Below are positions 16,207 through 24,563 of a stretch of 53,796 bases of DNA, piece after piece. Position numbers and translations under genes: made by a program. The notes beneath the pieces were generated by a model. That model made no database searches and was not told where the DNA came from. It worked only from the letters and a program-made list of their open reading frames with translations. Every line of letters begins with the position of its first letter. Positions within the stretch are counted from its first letter, which is position 1. The stretch is from Bordetella parapertussis (GTDB lineage: Bacteria; Pseudomonadota; Gammaproteobacteria; Burkholderiales; SG8-39): assembly GCA_945861875.1 (NCBI GenBank), contig CAMAWC010000017.1:1-53796 (forward strand). Direction: 5' to 3'.

Positions 16207-17295
16207 CTAGAAGATGCGATTAAACCACAGCAACGAAAGCAGGGCACCGAGCATGGCCAGGGCCGCGCCCAATGCGACAAACAGCGCGGTGACCTCGGTC
16301 GACTGGTGTTTTTCAAACGCCAGTTGCGCGCTCAGGGTCTTGTAGATTTTTTTCAGGTCGGGGGCGGTGCCGGCGCGGAAGTACTCGCCGCCGGTGATGC
16401 TGGCGATTTTTTTCAGCGTGTCCTCATCCAGGCGCACGCGCATCGACCAACCGTTGAGTGTGAGGGTGGCGCCCTCGGTCGTGCCCACGCCCACGGTGAA
16501 CACGCGCACGCCCTGGTCGGCGGCGACCTGGGCCATCTTGAGCGGGTCGGGGCCGATGTTGCTGGCACCGTCGGAGAGCAGCACGATTGCCGCGGCGCGG
16601 TTGGAGCCCGGTGCTGCCGGCGCCGCCGGGCCCGCCTTGGCGGCGGTACCCGGCCGGGCCGCCGGGCCGCCGCCCAGTTCGCGTCCGGCCGGGGCATTGG
16701 GATTGGGCCCGTCGCGCGGGTTGATCAGTTTCTCGACGTCGATCGTCCCCTGCGGCAGCAGTGTCGCCAGGGCGATGATCAGGCCGCTGCCAAGGGCGGT
16801 GCCGCGCTGCAGCTGGAAGCGGTCGATCGCCTGCTCCAGTTCTTCACGGCTGTCGGTGGGCGGCTGCACCACCGCCGCGGCGCCGGCCACGGATACGACG
16901 CCGATGCGCACGTGGCCGGGTTGCTCGGCGATGAAGGTCTTGGCCGCGGCCTGCGCCGCGCTGATGCGGTCGGGCTTGACGTCGGTGGCGCGCATGCTGC
17001 CCGAGGCGTCGATGGCAAGAATAATGGTCTCGACGCGCGAGGGCAGCATCACCACCGCACTCGGGCGGGTGATGGCGAAGAGCAGCGAGGTGAGCCCGAG
17101 CAGCAACAGCACCACCGGGACGTTGCGCTTGAACGCCGACTGGCTTTCGCCGGCGCCGACCAGCCTGGCGTAGGGCAGCGTGCTGCGCCGTCGCCGCGCC
17201 AGCAGGTAAAAGTACAGTGCCGCAGCAAGCGGCACCGCCGCGAGCAGCCACAACATCAGCGGCCAGGCGAGGGTGATCGAACGCGGGTCTATCAT
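16207..17295 (-). CDS. Membrane-anchored VWA-domain protein (BatA/BatB-like)
   Basis: 362 aa with hydrophobic segments at about residues 10-32, 58-76 and the C-terminus (ALFVALGAALAMLGALLSLLWF). The VWA domain between them has the MIDAS motif DASGSM (D96, S98, S100). An Ala/Pro/Gly-rich insertion (residues 200-230, GGGPAARPGTAAKAGPAAP) interrupts the domain. Such proteins work with MoxR AAA+ ATPases in chaperone-like or metal-insertion roles at the membrane. It follows the DUF58 gene by 16 bp and is paralogous to the divergent VWA gene at 20512. Confidence 0.9.
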   Translation of the reverse strand: MIDPRSITLAWPLMLWLLAAVPLAAALYFYLLARRRRSTLPYARLVGAGESQSAFKRNVPVVLLLLGLTSLLFAITRPSAVVMLPSRVETIILAIDASGSMRATDVKPDRISAAQAAAKTFIAEQPGHVRIGVVSVAGAAAVVQPPTDSREELEQAIDRFQLQRGTALGSGLIIALATLLPQGTIDVEKLINPRDGPNPNAPAGRELGGGPAARPGTAAKAGPAAPAAPGSNRAAAIVLLSDGASNIGPDPLKMAQVAADQGVRVFTVGVGTTEGATLTLNGWSMRVRLDEDTLKKIASITGGEYFRAGTAPDLKKIYKTLSAQLAFEKHQSTEVTALFVALGAALAMLGALLSLLWFNRIF

Positions 17296-17311
17296 AATGA
17301 CGACCAGGCCT

Positions 17312-18337
17312 TCATAGCGACCGGGCCTTTACAGTGCCGGCGCCCGCGGCGAGCTGGCTGCGGCGCTTGCGCAGCCGGGTAAAGCGCAACAGCGCCGCGG
17401 CGACATCGTCGTCGGTGGCCAGTTCGAGGCAATCGACGCCGGCCTCGGCAAGGGCGGTGCGCAGGTTTTGTTCGCGCTCGGTGGCGAGTTTGGCAAAGCG
17501 CTTGCGAAAGCCGCCGTCGTGCATGTCGACAAACAACTGCTCGCCGGTTTCGGCATCCTGCATCACCATCAGCCCGAGTTCGGGCAGCGCCTGTTCCATC
17601 GGGTCATACAGACGCACTGCGACCACCTCGTGGCGCCTGGCGAGCAGCGCGAGGGCGCGTTCCCAGCCCGGTGTGCTGATGAAGTCGGATACGACAAAGA
17701 CCACCGATCGGCGCTTGATCACCTGCTGCGCTTTTCTCAGCAGTTCGGACAAGTCGGTTTGTTTGCCGGCCGGGGCGGCCTTGGCTGAAGGGACCGCTGA
17801 ATTGAGCATGCGATCGAGCAGGTGCAGGACGTGGCGCCGCCCGATCCGCGCCGGGATCACGGCGTCGGTGCCGTTGGAATAGAGCACCGCGCCGACGCGG
17901 TTGCCGTAGCGCGTCAACAGGCGCGCGAGCACGGTGACAAAATCCGCCGACAGCGTGCGCTTGGTCGTTTCGGCCGAGCCGAAATCGACCGAGCCTGACA
18001 GGTCGAGCAGGAACCAGGCGGCGACCTCGCGGTCCTCCTGGAACTCGCGTACATGCGGCACCTGCAGGCGCGCGGTGACATTCCAGTCGATGTAGCGCAC
18101 GTCGTCGTGCGCCTGGTATTCGCGCAGGTCGGCAAGGTCGATGCCAAAGCCGCGAAAGAGGGTGCGGTAATCGCCCTGCAACAGGCCGTCCAGGCGCCGT
18201 ATCACCGTCCATTCGAGGCGGCGCAGGATGCGCTCGGGGTCGAGGCGCTTGGGTGTGACCGGCGCTCCGGGCACGACTGCGCCCGCCTCGTTGGCGGCAC
18301 TGCGTCGGCGCAGGCGCGCAAGCACGCCGCCGAACAT
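17312..18337 (-). CDS. DUF58 domain protein of the MoxR cluster
   Basis: 341 aa. The DUF58 signature REYQAHDDVRYIDWNVTAR (about residues 72-90) is followed by a VWA-like half with LLDLSGSVDFG (D112, S114, S116) and VVFVVSDFI. DUF58 proteins are constant partners of MoxR ATPases. I placed the start at MFGGVLARLRRRS, 4 bp after the moxR stop; the longer frame overlaps moxR. No signal peptide is seen, so it is probably cytosolic or membrane-peripheral. Translation is likely coupled to moxR. Confidence 0.9.
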   Translation of the reverse strand: MFGGVLARLRRRSAANEAGAVVPGAPVTPKRLDPERILRRLEWTVIRRLDGLLQGDYRTLFRGFGIDLADLREYQAHDDVRYIDWNVTARLQVPHVREFQEDREVAAWFLLDLSGSVDFGSAETTKRTLSADFVTVLARLLTRYGNRVGAVLYSNGTDAVIPARIGRRHVLHLLDRMLNSAVPSAKAAPAGKQTDLSELLRKAQQVIKRRSVVFVVSDFISTPGWERALALLARRHEVVAVRLYDPMEQALPELGLMVMQDAETGEQLFVDMHDGGFRKRFAKLATEREQNLRTALAEAGVDCLELATDDDVAAALLRFTRLRKRRSQLAAGAGTVKARSL

Positions 18338-18341
18338 GGCG

Positions 18342-19364
18342 CTAGCCCGCGGCGACTTGAACATGGGTGGCGAGGGGGGCGTCGGGCACCGGCACCGCCT
18401 GCATGATGCGCTTGATGATCTGGTCCGGCGTCTGCGCGTCCGACAAGGCCTCATAAGAGAGCACCAGGCGGTGGCGCAGCACATCGGGCACCAGGTCCGT
18501 CACGTCCTCTGGCAGGGCGTAGCTGCGCCCGCGCAGGAAGGCCAGGGCGCGCGCGCCCTCGATCAGGTTGATGGTGGCGCGCGGGCTGGCGCCAAACTGC
18601 AGGTAGCGCGAGAGCTCGGGCAGGTCGAAGCGTTCCGGATTGCGCGTCGCCGACACCAGTTTCACCGCGTACTGGATCAGGTTCGGGTCGACATAAGTCT
18701 TGCGGCATTCGGCCTGCAGCGCGCGCAGCTGCTCGGTGGTGGCGATGGCCGACACCGCCGTGGCCGGGCCGGTGACGCGTTCGACGATGACAAACTCCTC
18801 CGCCTCGCTCGGGTAGCCGATCAGCACTTTCATCATGAAGCGGTCGATCTGCGCCTCGGGCAGCGGGTAGGTGCCCTCGGTCTCGATCGGGTTCTGCGTC
18901 GCCATGACAAGAAAGGGCTCGGGTACCTTGTGTGACTCGCCGGCGATGGTGACCTGGCGCTCCTGCATTACTTCGAGCAGCGCGCTTTGCACCTTGGCCG
19001 GCGCGCGGTTGATCTCATCGGCGAGCAAGAGGTTGCAGAACACCGGGCCCAGCACGGTGCTGAACTCGCCCGACTTCTGGTTGTACATGCGCGTGCCGAT
19101 AAGGTCGGCGGGCAAGAGGTCGGGGGTGAACTGGATGCGCTTGAACGAGCCGCGCACGGTGCGCGCGAGCGTGTTGACGGTGAGCGTCTTGGCCAGGCCG
19201 GGCACGCCCTCGACCAGCAGGTGGCCCTGCGCCAGGATGGCGACAAGCACGCGTTCGAGAAAATGGTCCTGCCCAACCACCACGCGTTTTACTTCGTAGA
19301 GGACTTGCTCCATCAGTGTGGCGACTTCGCTGCGGCCGGTGGTGTTCTGGGTCATGGCTGGCAT
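18342..19364 (-). CDS. MoxR-family AAA+ ATPase
   Basis: 340 aa. Walker A GVPGLAKT (53-60), Walker B LLLADEINR (112-120), sensor region MATQNPIETEGTYPLPEAQIDRFMMK and the C-terminal lid fit the MoxR/AAA_3 family. MoxR proteins act as chaperones that remodel VWA partners. ATG at 19364 or 19355 (MTQNTTG) are both possible. It lies 38 bp after the S1C protease gene and 4 bp before the DUF58 gene; the 38-bp gap is a G/A-rich short repeat. Confidence 0.95.
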   Translation of the reverse strand: MPAMTQNTTGRSEVATLMEQVLYEVKRVVVGQDHFLERVLVAILAQGHLLVEGVPGLAKTLTVNTLARTVRGSFKRIQFTPDLLPADLIGTRMYNQKSGEFSTVLGPVFCNLLLADEINRAPAKVQSALLEVMQERQVTIAGESHKVPEPFLVMATQNPIETEGTYPLPEAQIDRFMMKVLIGYPSEAEEFVIVERVTGPATAVSAIATTEQLRALQAECRKTYVDPNLIQYAVKLVSATRNPERFDLPELSRYLQFGASPRATINLIEGARALAFLRGRSYALPEDVTDLVPDVLRHRLVLSYEALSDAQTPDQIIKRIMQAVPVPDAPLATHVQVAAG

Positions 19365-19372
19365 CCTGGATA

Positions 19373-19404
19373 GGTGAGGAGTGAAGGGGTGAAAGGTGAA
19401 GGTT
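19373..19404 (+). repeat. GTGAAGG-type short tandem repeat
   Basis: Plus-strand GGTGAGGAGTGAAGGGGTGA followed by AAGGTGAAGG is a run of degenerate 7-8 bp units. It fills the space between the S1C protease stop and the moxR start. Similar runs lie at 24141-24176 and 29404-29430. Confidence 0.6.
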
Positions 19405-20332
19405 AGAACGGCGGCAGACCGACCGCCATGCCGGCGCTCTCCATGGTCGCGGCAAAGCCGATGCCGATGAAGGTGCGCGCCTTGGTCGGGTTGAGGATGG
19501 CGGTGACGATGCCCACCACCTCGCCGTCCATGGTTACGAGCGGGCCGCCCGAGTTGCCCGGGTTGGCCGCCGCGTCAAACTGTATGAGCCCGGTAAGGGT
19601 GCGTTTGCCCTCTGGCGATTCAAAGCCGCGATTGAGCCCGGAGACGACGCCGGCGGAAACCGACGGGCCGATGCCAAAGGGAAAGCCCACCGCGACCACC
19701 TCGTCACCGGGGCGCAGCTTTGCGGTCGAACCCATGGTCGCCGGCGGCAGGTCGTCGGGGATGCTCTTCGCCTTGATCACGGCGAGGTCGTTCTCGGGTT
19801 GCGCGCCGACGAAGCTTGCCTCCGATTCCATGCCGTCGGAAAAGGTCACCATCACGCGCTTCATGCCCTGCACCACGTGCAGGTTGGTGAGGATGGTGCC
19901 GTTCTCCAGGATCACCACGCCGGAACCGACGCCCACTTCTTTTTCCTCTGTTTCGCCCTTGGGTTTTTTCGGGTCCTTGGGCACGTCGCCAAAGCCGCGC
20001 ACGCGCACCACCGACTGGCGCACCAGTTCGGCCGCTTTCGCAGCGCGCGAGGGCAGGGTCTTGTTTTCGATGGTGTGCAGTACCGCGGCGTCGATGTCAT
20101 CCTGCTCGAGTTGGCGCGGCGGGGTCTGCATGGCGTCGCGGCCCAGTACCACCGCGAGGGCGAGCAGGATACCGCCGAAAAAAAGCAGCGGACGTTCGTA
20201 GCGCGCGGCGATGCGGCTTGGCCGGCCGGGGGGGCGAGGCGCCGCCGCTGGTGCCGCGGCCGGTACCGCCGCCGACTTGGGCCCCTGCTTGGGCGAGCGG
20301 TCGGTGCCGCTATAGAGCGCTGCTCGTTTCAT
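19403..20332 (-). CDS. Membrane-anchored S1C (HtrA-like) serine protease lacking PDZ
   Basis: 309 aa. A Pro/Ala-rich cytoplasmic segment (20-45) leads to one transmembrane helix (about 48-64, LLFFGGILLALAVVL), then a trypsin-like domain with catalytic H152 (LTNLHVV), D182 (ENDLAVIK) and S261 (NPGNSGGPLV). The protein stops right after the protease domain, so the PDZ domains of DegP/DegS are absent. It is presumably periplasmic. As the first gene of the minus-strand set (protease, MoxR, DUF58, VWA, AlgH-like), it may process membrane or envelope partners of the MoxR system; that is inference. Confidence 0.9.
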   Translation of the reverse strand: MKRAALYSGTDRSPKQGPKSAAVPAAAPAAAPRPPGRPSRIAARYERPLLFFGGILLALAVVLGRDAMQTPPRQLEQDDIDAAVLHTIENKTLPSRAAKAAELVRQSVVRVRGFGDVPKDPKKPKGETEEKEVGVGSGVVILENGTILTNLHVVQGMKRVMVTFSDGMESEASFVGAQPENDLAVIKAKSIPDDLPPATMGSTAKLRPGDEVVAVGFPFGIGPSVSAGVVSGLNRGFESPEGKRTLTGLIQFDAAANPGNSGGPLVTMDGEVVGIVTAILNPTKARTFIGIGFAATMESAGMAVGLPPF

Positions 20333-20511
20333 CGACCATCCATGCGGGTGCGTTACGGCGATTTCGTAGCTAGAAGCGTACCATCAGGGCAAGACGGTAA
20401 CACGATCTGCCGGCGGGTACATCTCTTGCACCAGTGATAAAGTGGCGAATCGCCGGGTGCGCCACAGATGCGACATCAGCGTGCACCCGGGTGGTCTTTT
20501 AAGGAGTTTCG

Positions 20512-21576
20512 ATGCGGTTTTTATGGCCGGAACTGCTCTGGCTGTTGCTATTCGTGCCGGCGCTGGTCGCCGCCTACGTCTGGGCCATGCGGCGCAAAAA
20601 GAAGGCGGCGATCCGCTACGCCAGCCTCATGCTGGTGCGCGGTGCGCTCGGGCCGGGCCAGGGCCTGCGGCGCCACCTGCCGCCGGCGCTGTTCCTGGCG
20701 GCGATGATCGCCGCCATTTTCGCCATTGCCCGGCCCAGCGCCGTGGTGACGCTGCCGGCTGACTACCTGACGCTGATCATGGCCATGGACGTGTCGCGCA
20801 GCATGCAGGCGGCCGACGTGGCGCCCAACCGCATTACCGCGATGCAGGTGGCGGCCAAGTCATTTATCGAAGAGTTGCCGGCCAACGTGCGCCTTGGCAT
20901 CACCTCCTTCGCCGGCACCGCCGCGGTGGTGCAGCCCATCACCGACAAGCGCGAGGACATGATCGCCGCCATCGACCGCTTCCAGTTGCAGCGCGGCACG
21001 GCCACCGGCAGCGGCCTCATCGTGTCGCTGGCCATGCTGTTCCCCGATGACGGCCTCGATGTCGAGACCGCGGTCTATGGCAACAGTTTTTCGCGTTACG
21101 GCGACGGCGGCGCGCCGCTGTCGAAAAAAGCCGACACGGCCAAGGCAAAAAAGCGCGATTTCAAGCCGGTGCCGCCTGGAACCTACACCTCGGGTGCCAT
21201 CATCCTGCTCTCGGACGGGCGGCGCACCACCGGCCCCGACCCGGTCGAGGCGGCCAAGCTCGCGGCCGAGCGCGGCGTGCGCGTGTTCACCGTCGGGTTT
21301 GGCACCAAGGAGGGCGCGCAGATCGGCTTCGAGGGCTGGTCGTTCTTTGCCATGCTCGACGAGGAGGCGCTCAAGGCCGTGGCCAAGGCCACCGGCGGCG
21401 AGTATTTCCAGGCCGGCACCGCCGACGACCTGAAAAAAGTCTACAAGGAGTTGAGCTCCAAGTTCGCCCTCGAGCGTCGCGAAACGGAAGTGAGCGCCTT
21501 GTTCAGCGCCGTCGCGGCGTTGCTGGTGTTGATTGCCGCGGTGTTGTCGTTTATGTGGTTTCACCGTCGCGCTTGA
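20512..21576 (+). CDS. Second membrane-anchored VWA-domain protein (BatA/BatB-like)
   Basis: 354 aa. Membrane segments at about 5-25 and 57-75 and at the C-terminus (ALFSAVAALLVLIAAVLSFMWF) flank a VWA domain with MIDAS DVSRSM (D93, S95, S97). The layout and much of the sequence (DRFQLQRGTA, GVRVFTVGFGTKEGA, TGGEYFQAGTADDLKK) match the VWA gene at 16207, so the two are paralogues placed on opposite sides of the moxR set in divergent orientation. The 179-bp region before it should hold its promoter. AAGGAG precedes the ATG. Confidence 0.9.
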   Translation: MRFLWPELLWLLLFVPALVAAYVWAMRRKKKAAIRYASLMLVRGALGPGQGLRRHLPPALFLAAMIAAIFAIARPSAVVTLPADYLTLIMAMDVSRSMQAADVAPNRITAMQVAAKSFIEELPANVRLGITSFAGTAAVVQPITDKREDMIAAIDRFQLQRGTATGSGLIVSLAMLFPDDGLDVETAVYGNSFSRYGDGGAPLSKKADTAKAKKRDFKPVPPGTYTSGAIILLSDGRRTTGPDPVEAAKLAAERGVRVFTVGFGTKEGAQIGFEGWSFFAMLDEEALKAVAKATGGEYFQAGTADDLKKVYKELSSKFALERRETEVSALFSAVAALLVLIAAVLSFMWFHRRA

Positions 21577-21586
21577 TCTTGGCGAT

Positions 21587-21621
21587 GGCTGGAAATGCCC
21601 GACTGGCGGGCGTTTCCAGCC
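21587..21621. repeat. 35-nt hairpin repeat, best copy
   Basis: GGCTGGAAATGCCCG, then ACTGG, then CGGGCGTTTCCAGCC: 9-nt outer arms and GCCCG/CGGGC inner arms pair fully. It starts 11 bp after the VWA gene stop. A mirrored copy lies at 22311-22345. Confidence 0.85.
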
Positions 21622-21645
21622 AATCGGCTCTCTCAGCAAGTAGCC

Positions 21646-21674
21646 GTCATTCCCGCGCAAGCGGGAATCCATGG
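21646..21674. repeat. dRS3-like repeat, left flank of the palindrome
   Basis: GTC followed by ATTCCC (21649-21654), eight bases, GGGAAT (21663-21668) and CCATGG. This matches the ATTCCC-N8-GGGAAT pattern described as dRS3 in Neisseria. Confidence 0.75.
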
Positions 21675-21721
21675 GGTTGGTTCTTCGCTGCGCTAGCAAC
21701 TTCTCATATCTGGAGTTGGGT

Positions 21722-22221
21722 GGTTTCACTCCCCTGCGGGGAGCGAGTCACTTTTCTTGCTTCGCTGAAAAGTAACCAAAAGAAGGCGACCCGGAGGTGA
21801 CGGCCCTTCGGGCTTCCCTCCGATGCTCGCGCCAATGGGCCGGGACCTAAACTCGGCCCACAAAAGCGTGGGCCTCAGACATAGGTCCCGGACTGCTCCC
21901 ATCGGCGCTGCGCTTCTCGGCGTCCCCTACGGGAGGGTGGGTCAAAAGCCAAACATCGTGAACGCGACGACCGTTGCATTGTGTTGTTCTGGCTTTTGAC
22001 TTCTGGGCCCCTGCGGCGCCGCCGAGGAGCGCAGGCGAAGCGGGGGCCTTCCGGCGCATATGTCTGAGGCCCGCAGGGCCGAGTTTATGCGTCGGCCCGT
22101 TTTGCCGAGCACCGCAGGGAACCGCCGCAGGCGGCGGTGACGTGGGGTGTGTTTTCTTTGGTTACTTTATTTTGCACACAAGCAAAAGAAAGTGACTCGC
22201 TCCCCGCAGGGGAGTGAAACC
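21722..22221. repeat. 500-bp imperfect palindrome inside a larger nested palindrome
   Basis: The left end GGTTTCACTCCCCTGCGGGG (21722 on) and the right end CCCCGCAGGGGAGTGAAACC (to 22221) are exact complements, and the match continues inward (GAGCGAGTCACTTT; AGTAACCAAA; AACTCGGCCC; GGGCCTCAGACATA) to a central pair GTCAAAAGCC (21941-21950) and GGCTTTTGAC (21991-22000). Outside it, dRS3-like elements at 21646-21674 and 22269-22295, TCGGCTCTCT/AGAGAGCCGA, and hairpin repeats at 21587-21621 and 22311-22345 are also arranged symmetrically around about 21970. This explains the 800-bp gap between the VWA gene and dolP. Short ORFs inside look non-coding. Confidence 0.88.
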
Positions 22222-22268
22222 CTAAACTTAAGAGAAATAAACTGCCGGCGCAGCGACTAAGGCAAAAA

Positions 22269-22295
22269 ATGGATTCCCGCTTTCGCGGGAATGAC
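22269..22295. repeat. dRS3-like repeat, right flank of the palindrome
   Basis: ATGG then ATTCCC (22273-22278), eight bases, GGGAAT (22287-22292) and GAC, in mirror orientation to the copy at 21646. Confidence 0.75.
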
Positions 22296-22310
22296 GGCAG
22301 AGAGCCGAAT

Positions 22311-22345
22311 GGCTGGAAACCCGCTACCAGAGCGGTTTCCCAGCC
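22311..22345. repeat. 35-nt hairpin repeat copy before dolP terminus
   Basis: GGCTGGAAACCCGCT, then ACCAG, then AGCGGTTTCCCAGCC. It mirrors 21587-21621 and lies 31 bp beyond the dolP stop, where it could stabilise or end the dolP transcript. Confidence 0.75.
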
Positions 22346-22376
22346 TATAGCATTGCCATTGCCGAGACCGGCAAAC

Positions 22377-23015
22377 CTAGATCTTGCCGCTCCCGAAGGT
22401 CGGCTCCGGCGGCTTGGGCGGGGCCGGCGGTGGGGGTGGCAGGACGATGTACTCGAACAACTTGACCACCTTGGTCACGCCGCCGGTGGTGCGCGCGATT
22501 TCGGTGGCGTCGTCGCCTTCTTTGCGCGTCACCATGCCGAGCAGGAAAACGGTACCCGCCTCGGTCACCACCTTGACGTGATTGGCCGAGAACTTGTTGG
22601 CATCGACAAAACGCGCCTTCACCTTGGAGGTGAGGTAGCTGTCGTTGGTGCGCACGCTCATCGTGGTGATGGGGGCGATCTGCACTTCGTTGACCACGCT
22701 CTTGACGTTGGCCACTTCGCTGGCGAGCTTTTCGATGTCGGCCTTGACCTCGGCCGTGGCGACCTCGCCGGTCAGCAGCACGGTGCGGTTGTAGCTGGTG
22801 ACGTTGATGTGCGCGCCGTCCTTGTACTTGTCGTTGATGCGGCTGAGCGCCTTGTTCTCTATGCCTTCGTCCTCGATGTAGGCGCCCGAGGTGCGCCGGT
22901 CGGTGGCGACCAGAACGGTGGCGCCGGCGCCAACGCCGACGGCGATCGGCACGCAGGCTTGCAGCAGTGGCAGGGCGGTGGCAAGTGCAATGATTGCGCT
23001 ATGAAGCTTGTTCAT
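22377..23015 (-). CDS. dolP: Dual-BON-domain outer-membrane lipoprotein DolP
   Basis: 212 aa. Lipoprotein signal [21 protein letters not shown] puts the lipidated Cys at residue 21. Two BON domains follow: [30 protein letters not shown] and [35 protein letters not shown], ending in a Pro-rich tail ([13 protein letters not shown]). DolP (YraP) supports outer-membrane integrity and BAM function in E. coli. The ATG overlaps the diaA stop by 4 bp (ATGA), so translation is coupled. The order rsmI, lpoA, yraN, diaA, dolP is the conserved proteobacterial neighbourhood. Confidence 0.93.
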   Translation of the reverse strand: MNKLHSAIIALATALPLLQACVPIAVGVGAGATVLVATDRRTSGAYIEDEGIENKALSRINDKYKDGAHINVTSYNRTVLLTGEVATAEVKADIEKLASEVANVKSVVNEVQIAPITTMSVRTNDSYLTSKVKARFVDANKFSANHVKVVTEAGTVFLLGMVTRKEGDDATEIARTTGGVTKVVKLFEYIVLPPPPPAPPKPPEPTFGSGKI

Positions 23016-23605
23016 TTTTCTTCTCCAAACAAGAGTTGATCGATGCCGTCGCACAGGCAATGGAGCATCAGCAGGTGCACTTCCTGGATGCGCGCGGTAC
23101 GGGTGCTGGGGACGCACAGGCTGGCGTCCTCGGCTTTGAGCACGGCGGCTATTTTGCCGCCGCCGTTGCCTGTCATGGCCACCACGCGCATGCCGCGCGC
23201 GTGCGCCGCGCTGATCGCCTCGACCACGTTGGCCGAATTGCCGCTGGTGGAGATGGCAAGCAGCACGTCGCCTTTGCGTCCCAGGCCGCGCAACTGCTTG
23301 GCGAAAATGTCCTTGTAGGCGTAATCGTTGGCGATGGCGGTGATGGCCGAGGTGTCGGTGGTAAGTGCAATGGCCGCCAGTTCGCGCCGCTCGCGCTCAA
23401 AGCGCCCGAGCAGCTCGGCGGCAAAGTGCTGCGAGTCGGCGGCCGAACCGCCGTTGCCGCAGGCGAGGATCTTGCAATCGGCCTGCAGTGCGTCGGCCAT
23501 GATGCGGGTGGCACGGGCCACGGGCGCGCTGAGTGCGGCCGCGGCGTCGAGTTTGGTCTTGGCGCTGTCGTGGAAATGCTGGGTGATGCGCTGGGTGAGA
23601 TCCAT
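23012..23605 (-). CDS. diaA: SIS-domain protein DiaA/GmhA-like
   Basis: 197 aa with a SIS phosphosugar-binding fold: [36 protein letters not shown] and [17 protein letters not shown]. These are shared by phosphoheptose isomerase GmhA and by the DnaA-binding initiator-associating protein DiaA. The neighbourhood between yraN and dolP argues for DiaA, which promotes DnaA assembly at oriC; the sequence alone does not exclude heptose isomerase activity. Its stop overlaps the dolP start by 4 bp. Confidence 0.85.
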   Translation of the reverse strand: MDLTQRITQHFHDSAKTKLDAAAALSAPVARATRIMADALQADCKILACGNGGSAADSQHFAAELLGRFERERRELAAIALTTDTSAITAIANDYAYKDIFAKQLRGLGRKGDVLLAISTSGNSANVVEAISAAHARGMRVVAMTGNGGGKIAAVLKAEDASLCVPSTRTARIQEVHLLMLHCLCDGIDQLLFGEEK

Positions 23606-23722
23606 GCCTTGTGTATCGTTTGCCGCCGTGTCGGGGCCCGGCGCCGTGGTTACGAAGGACGTAGTTTACACCAGCGCATGCCGGGCCGACGCCCTTGTTG
23701 GACTTATTCGACAATACCGGAC

Positions 23723-24145
23723 TTATTCCACAAAGACCTCGAATTCGACGCGTTTGCGCGGATTGCGCGCCTCGCGCAGCACGCTGATGCGCGCGGCCAG
23801 CGTCTCGCCGTGGTCCATTGCCCAGGCAAGGGTGCTGTTTTGCGTGCGCGGCACATAACCCAGTTTGTGGCCCTGCCAGAGCACTGCAATGGCGCTGGCG
23901 TCGTACGGATTACCGGCCTCGCGCCAGAGCACCAGCGCGTCGCCTTGCGCGAGCCGGGGCCACAGCGCCCGCGCCTCGTGATAGCGAAAGCCGGCCAGCG
24001 GCGAGCTTTGCACCAAAAGGCGCACCTGGGCCTGGGGTGTTGGTGGTGCCTGCGCTGGCGTTTCGGCGCCTGCCGGCCTGAATTGGCACAGCAACAAGGG
24101 TACGAGCAAGGCGGCAAGGCAAATAACGCGACCGGTTCTATTCAC
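23723..24145 (-). CDS. Exported HIRAN-domain protein
   Basis: 140 aa. Signal peptide MNRTGRVICLAALLVPLLLCQFRPAGA, then a HIRAN-like domain: VQSSPLAGFRYHEA...LVLWREAGNPYDASAIAVLW...GHKLGYVPRTQNSTLAWAMDHGE. HIRAN domains bind DNA 3' ends in helicases, but secreted single-domain bacterial forms have no known role. The start is a GTG that falls within the last unit of a GTGAAGG repeat, whose AAGGAG serves as ribosome-binding site. It is inserted between yraN and diaA, interrupting the usual gene order. Confidence 0.8.
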   Translation of the reverse strand: MNRTGRVICLAALLVPLLLCQFRPAGAETPAQAPPTPQAQVRLLVQSSPLAGFRYHEARALWPRLAQGDALVLWREAGNPYDASAIAVLWQGHKLGYVPRTQNSTLAWAMDHGETLAARISVLREARNPRKRVEFEVFVE

Positions 24146-24176
24146 TTTTCACTCCTTCACTCCTTCACCGCCTCAC
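24141..24176 (-). repeat. GTGAAGGA short tandem repeat carrying a start codon
   Basis: On the minus strand the units read GTGAGGCG, GTGAAGGA, GTGAAGGA, GTGAAAA, GTGAA. The last GTG is the start of the HIRAN gene and the AAGGAG of the units is its ribosome-binding site, with a 7-bp spacer. The run fills the 42-bp gap after yraN. Confidence 0.65.
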
Positions 24177-24187
24177 GATTCGCCCTT

Positions 24188-24547
24188 TTACGTCTCACCG
24201 AAGGCATCGCGCAGCCATTCAACCGCGGCTGGATCCAGCCGGTCGAGCACGATGACATCAAAGCGGCAGGCCCGTTCGGTCTTGCCCCGCAGGTTTTCCA
24301 TCAGGTAGTAACGCGCGGTGGTGATGATGCGCTGACGCTTTTTTGCATCAATGCTCGCCGCCGCGCCGCCAAAGGCCTTGCCGCTGCGATAGCGCACCTC
24401 GGCAAACACCAGTTGGTCGCCGTCTTCGAGCACCAGGTCGATCTCGCCCGCCTTGCAGCGAAAATTGCGCGTCAGCAGTCGCAGTCCGCGGCGCTGCAGC
24501 CAGGCGGCGGCGATGTTCTCTGCAGCCGCGCCGGGGCTAGTGCTCAA
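24188..24547 (-). CDS. yraN: YraN/UPF0102 nuclease-fold protein
   Basis: 119 aa. The restriction-endonuclease-like core shows GAAAENIAAAWLQRRGLRLLTRNFRCKAGEIDLVLEDGDQLVFAEVRYRS with the E-x-D...E-V-R/K pattern of the YraN family (GEIDLV and FAEVRYR), and AKKRQRIITTARYYL after it. The family has a predicted Holliday-junction-resolvase-like fold; its biological role is unsettled. It lies 16 bp downstream of lpoA in the same direction. Confidence 0.93.
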   Translation of the reverse strand: MSTSPGAAAENIAAAWLQRRGLRLLTRNFRCKAGEIDLVLEDGDQLVFAEVRYRSGKAFGGAAASIDAKKRQRIITTARYYLMENLRGKTERACRFDVIVLDRLDPAAVEWLRDAFGET

Positions 24548-24563
24548 GGGCGTTTTTCCCGGC

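Noticed and set aside
21847..22059. 70-codon frame inside the 500-bp palindrome, reading QKSKARTTQCNGRR
   Set aside because: It lies in an inverted repeat and its mirror half would code a similar peptide on the other strand. Such peptides recur because the repeat recurs, so I treat it as non-coding.
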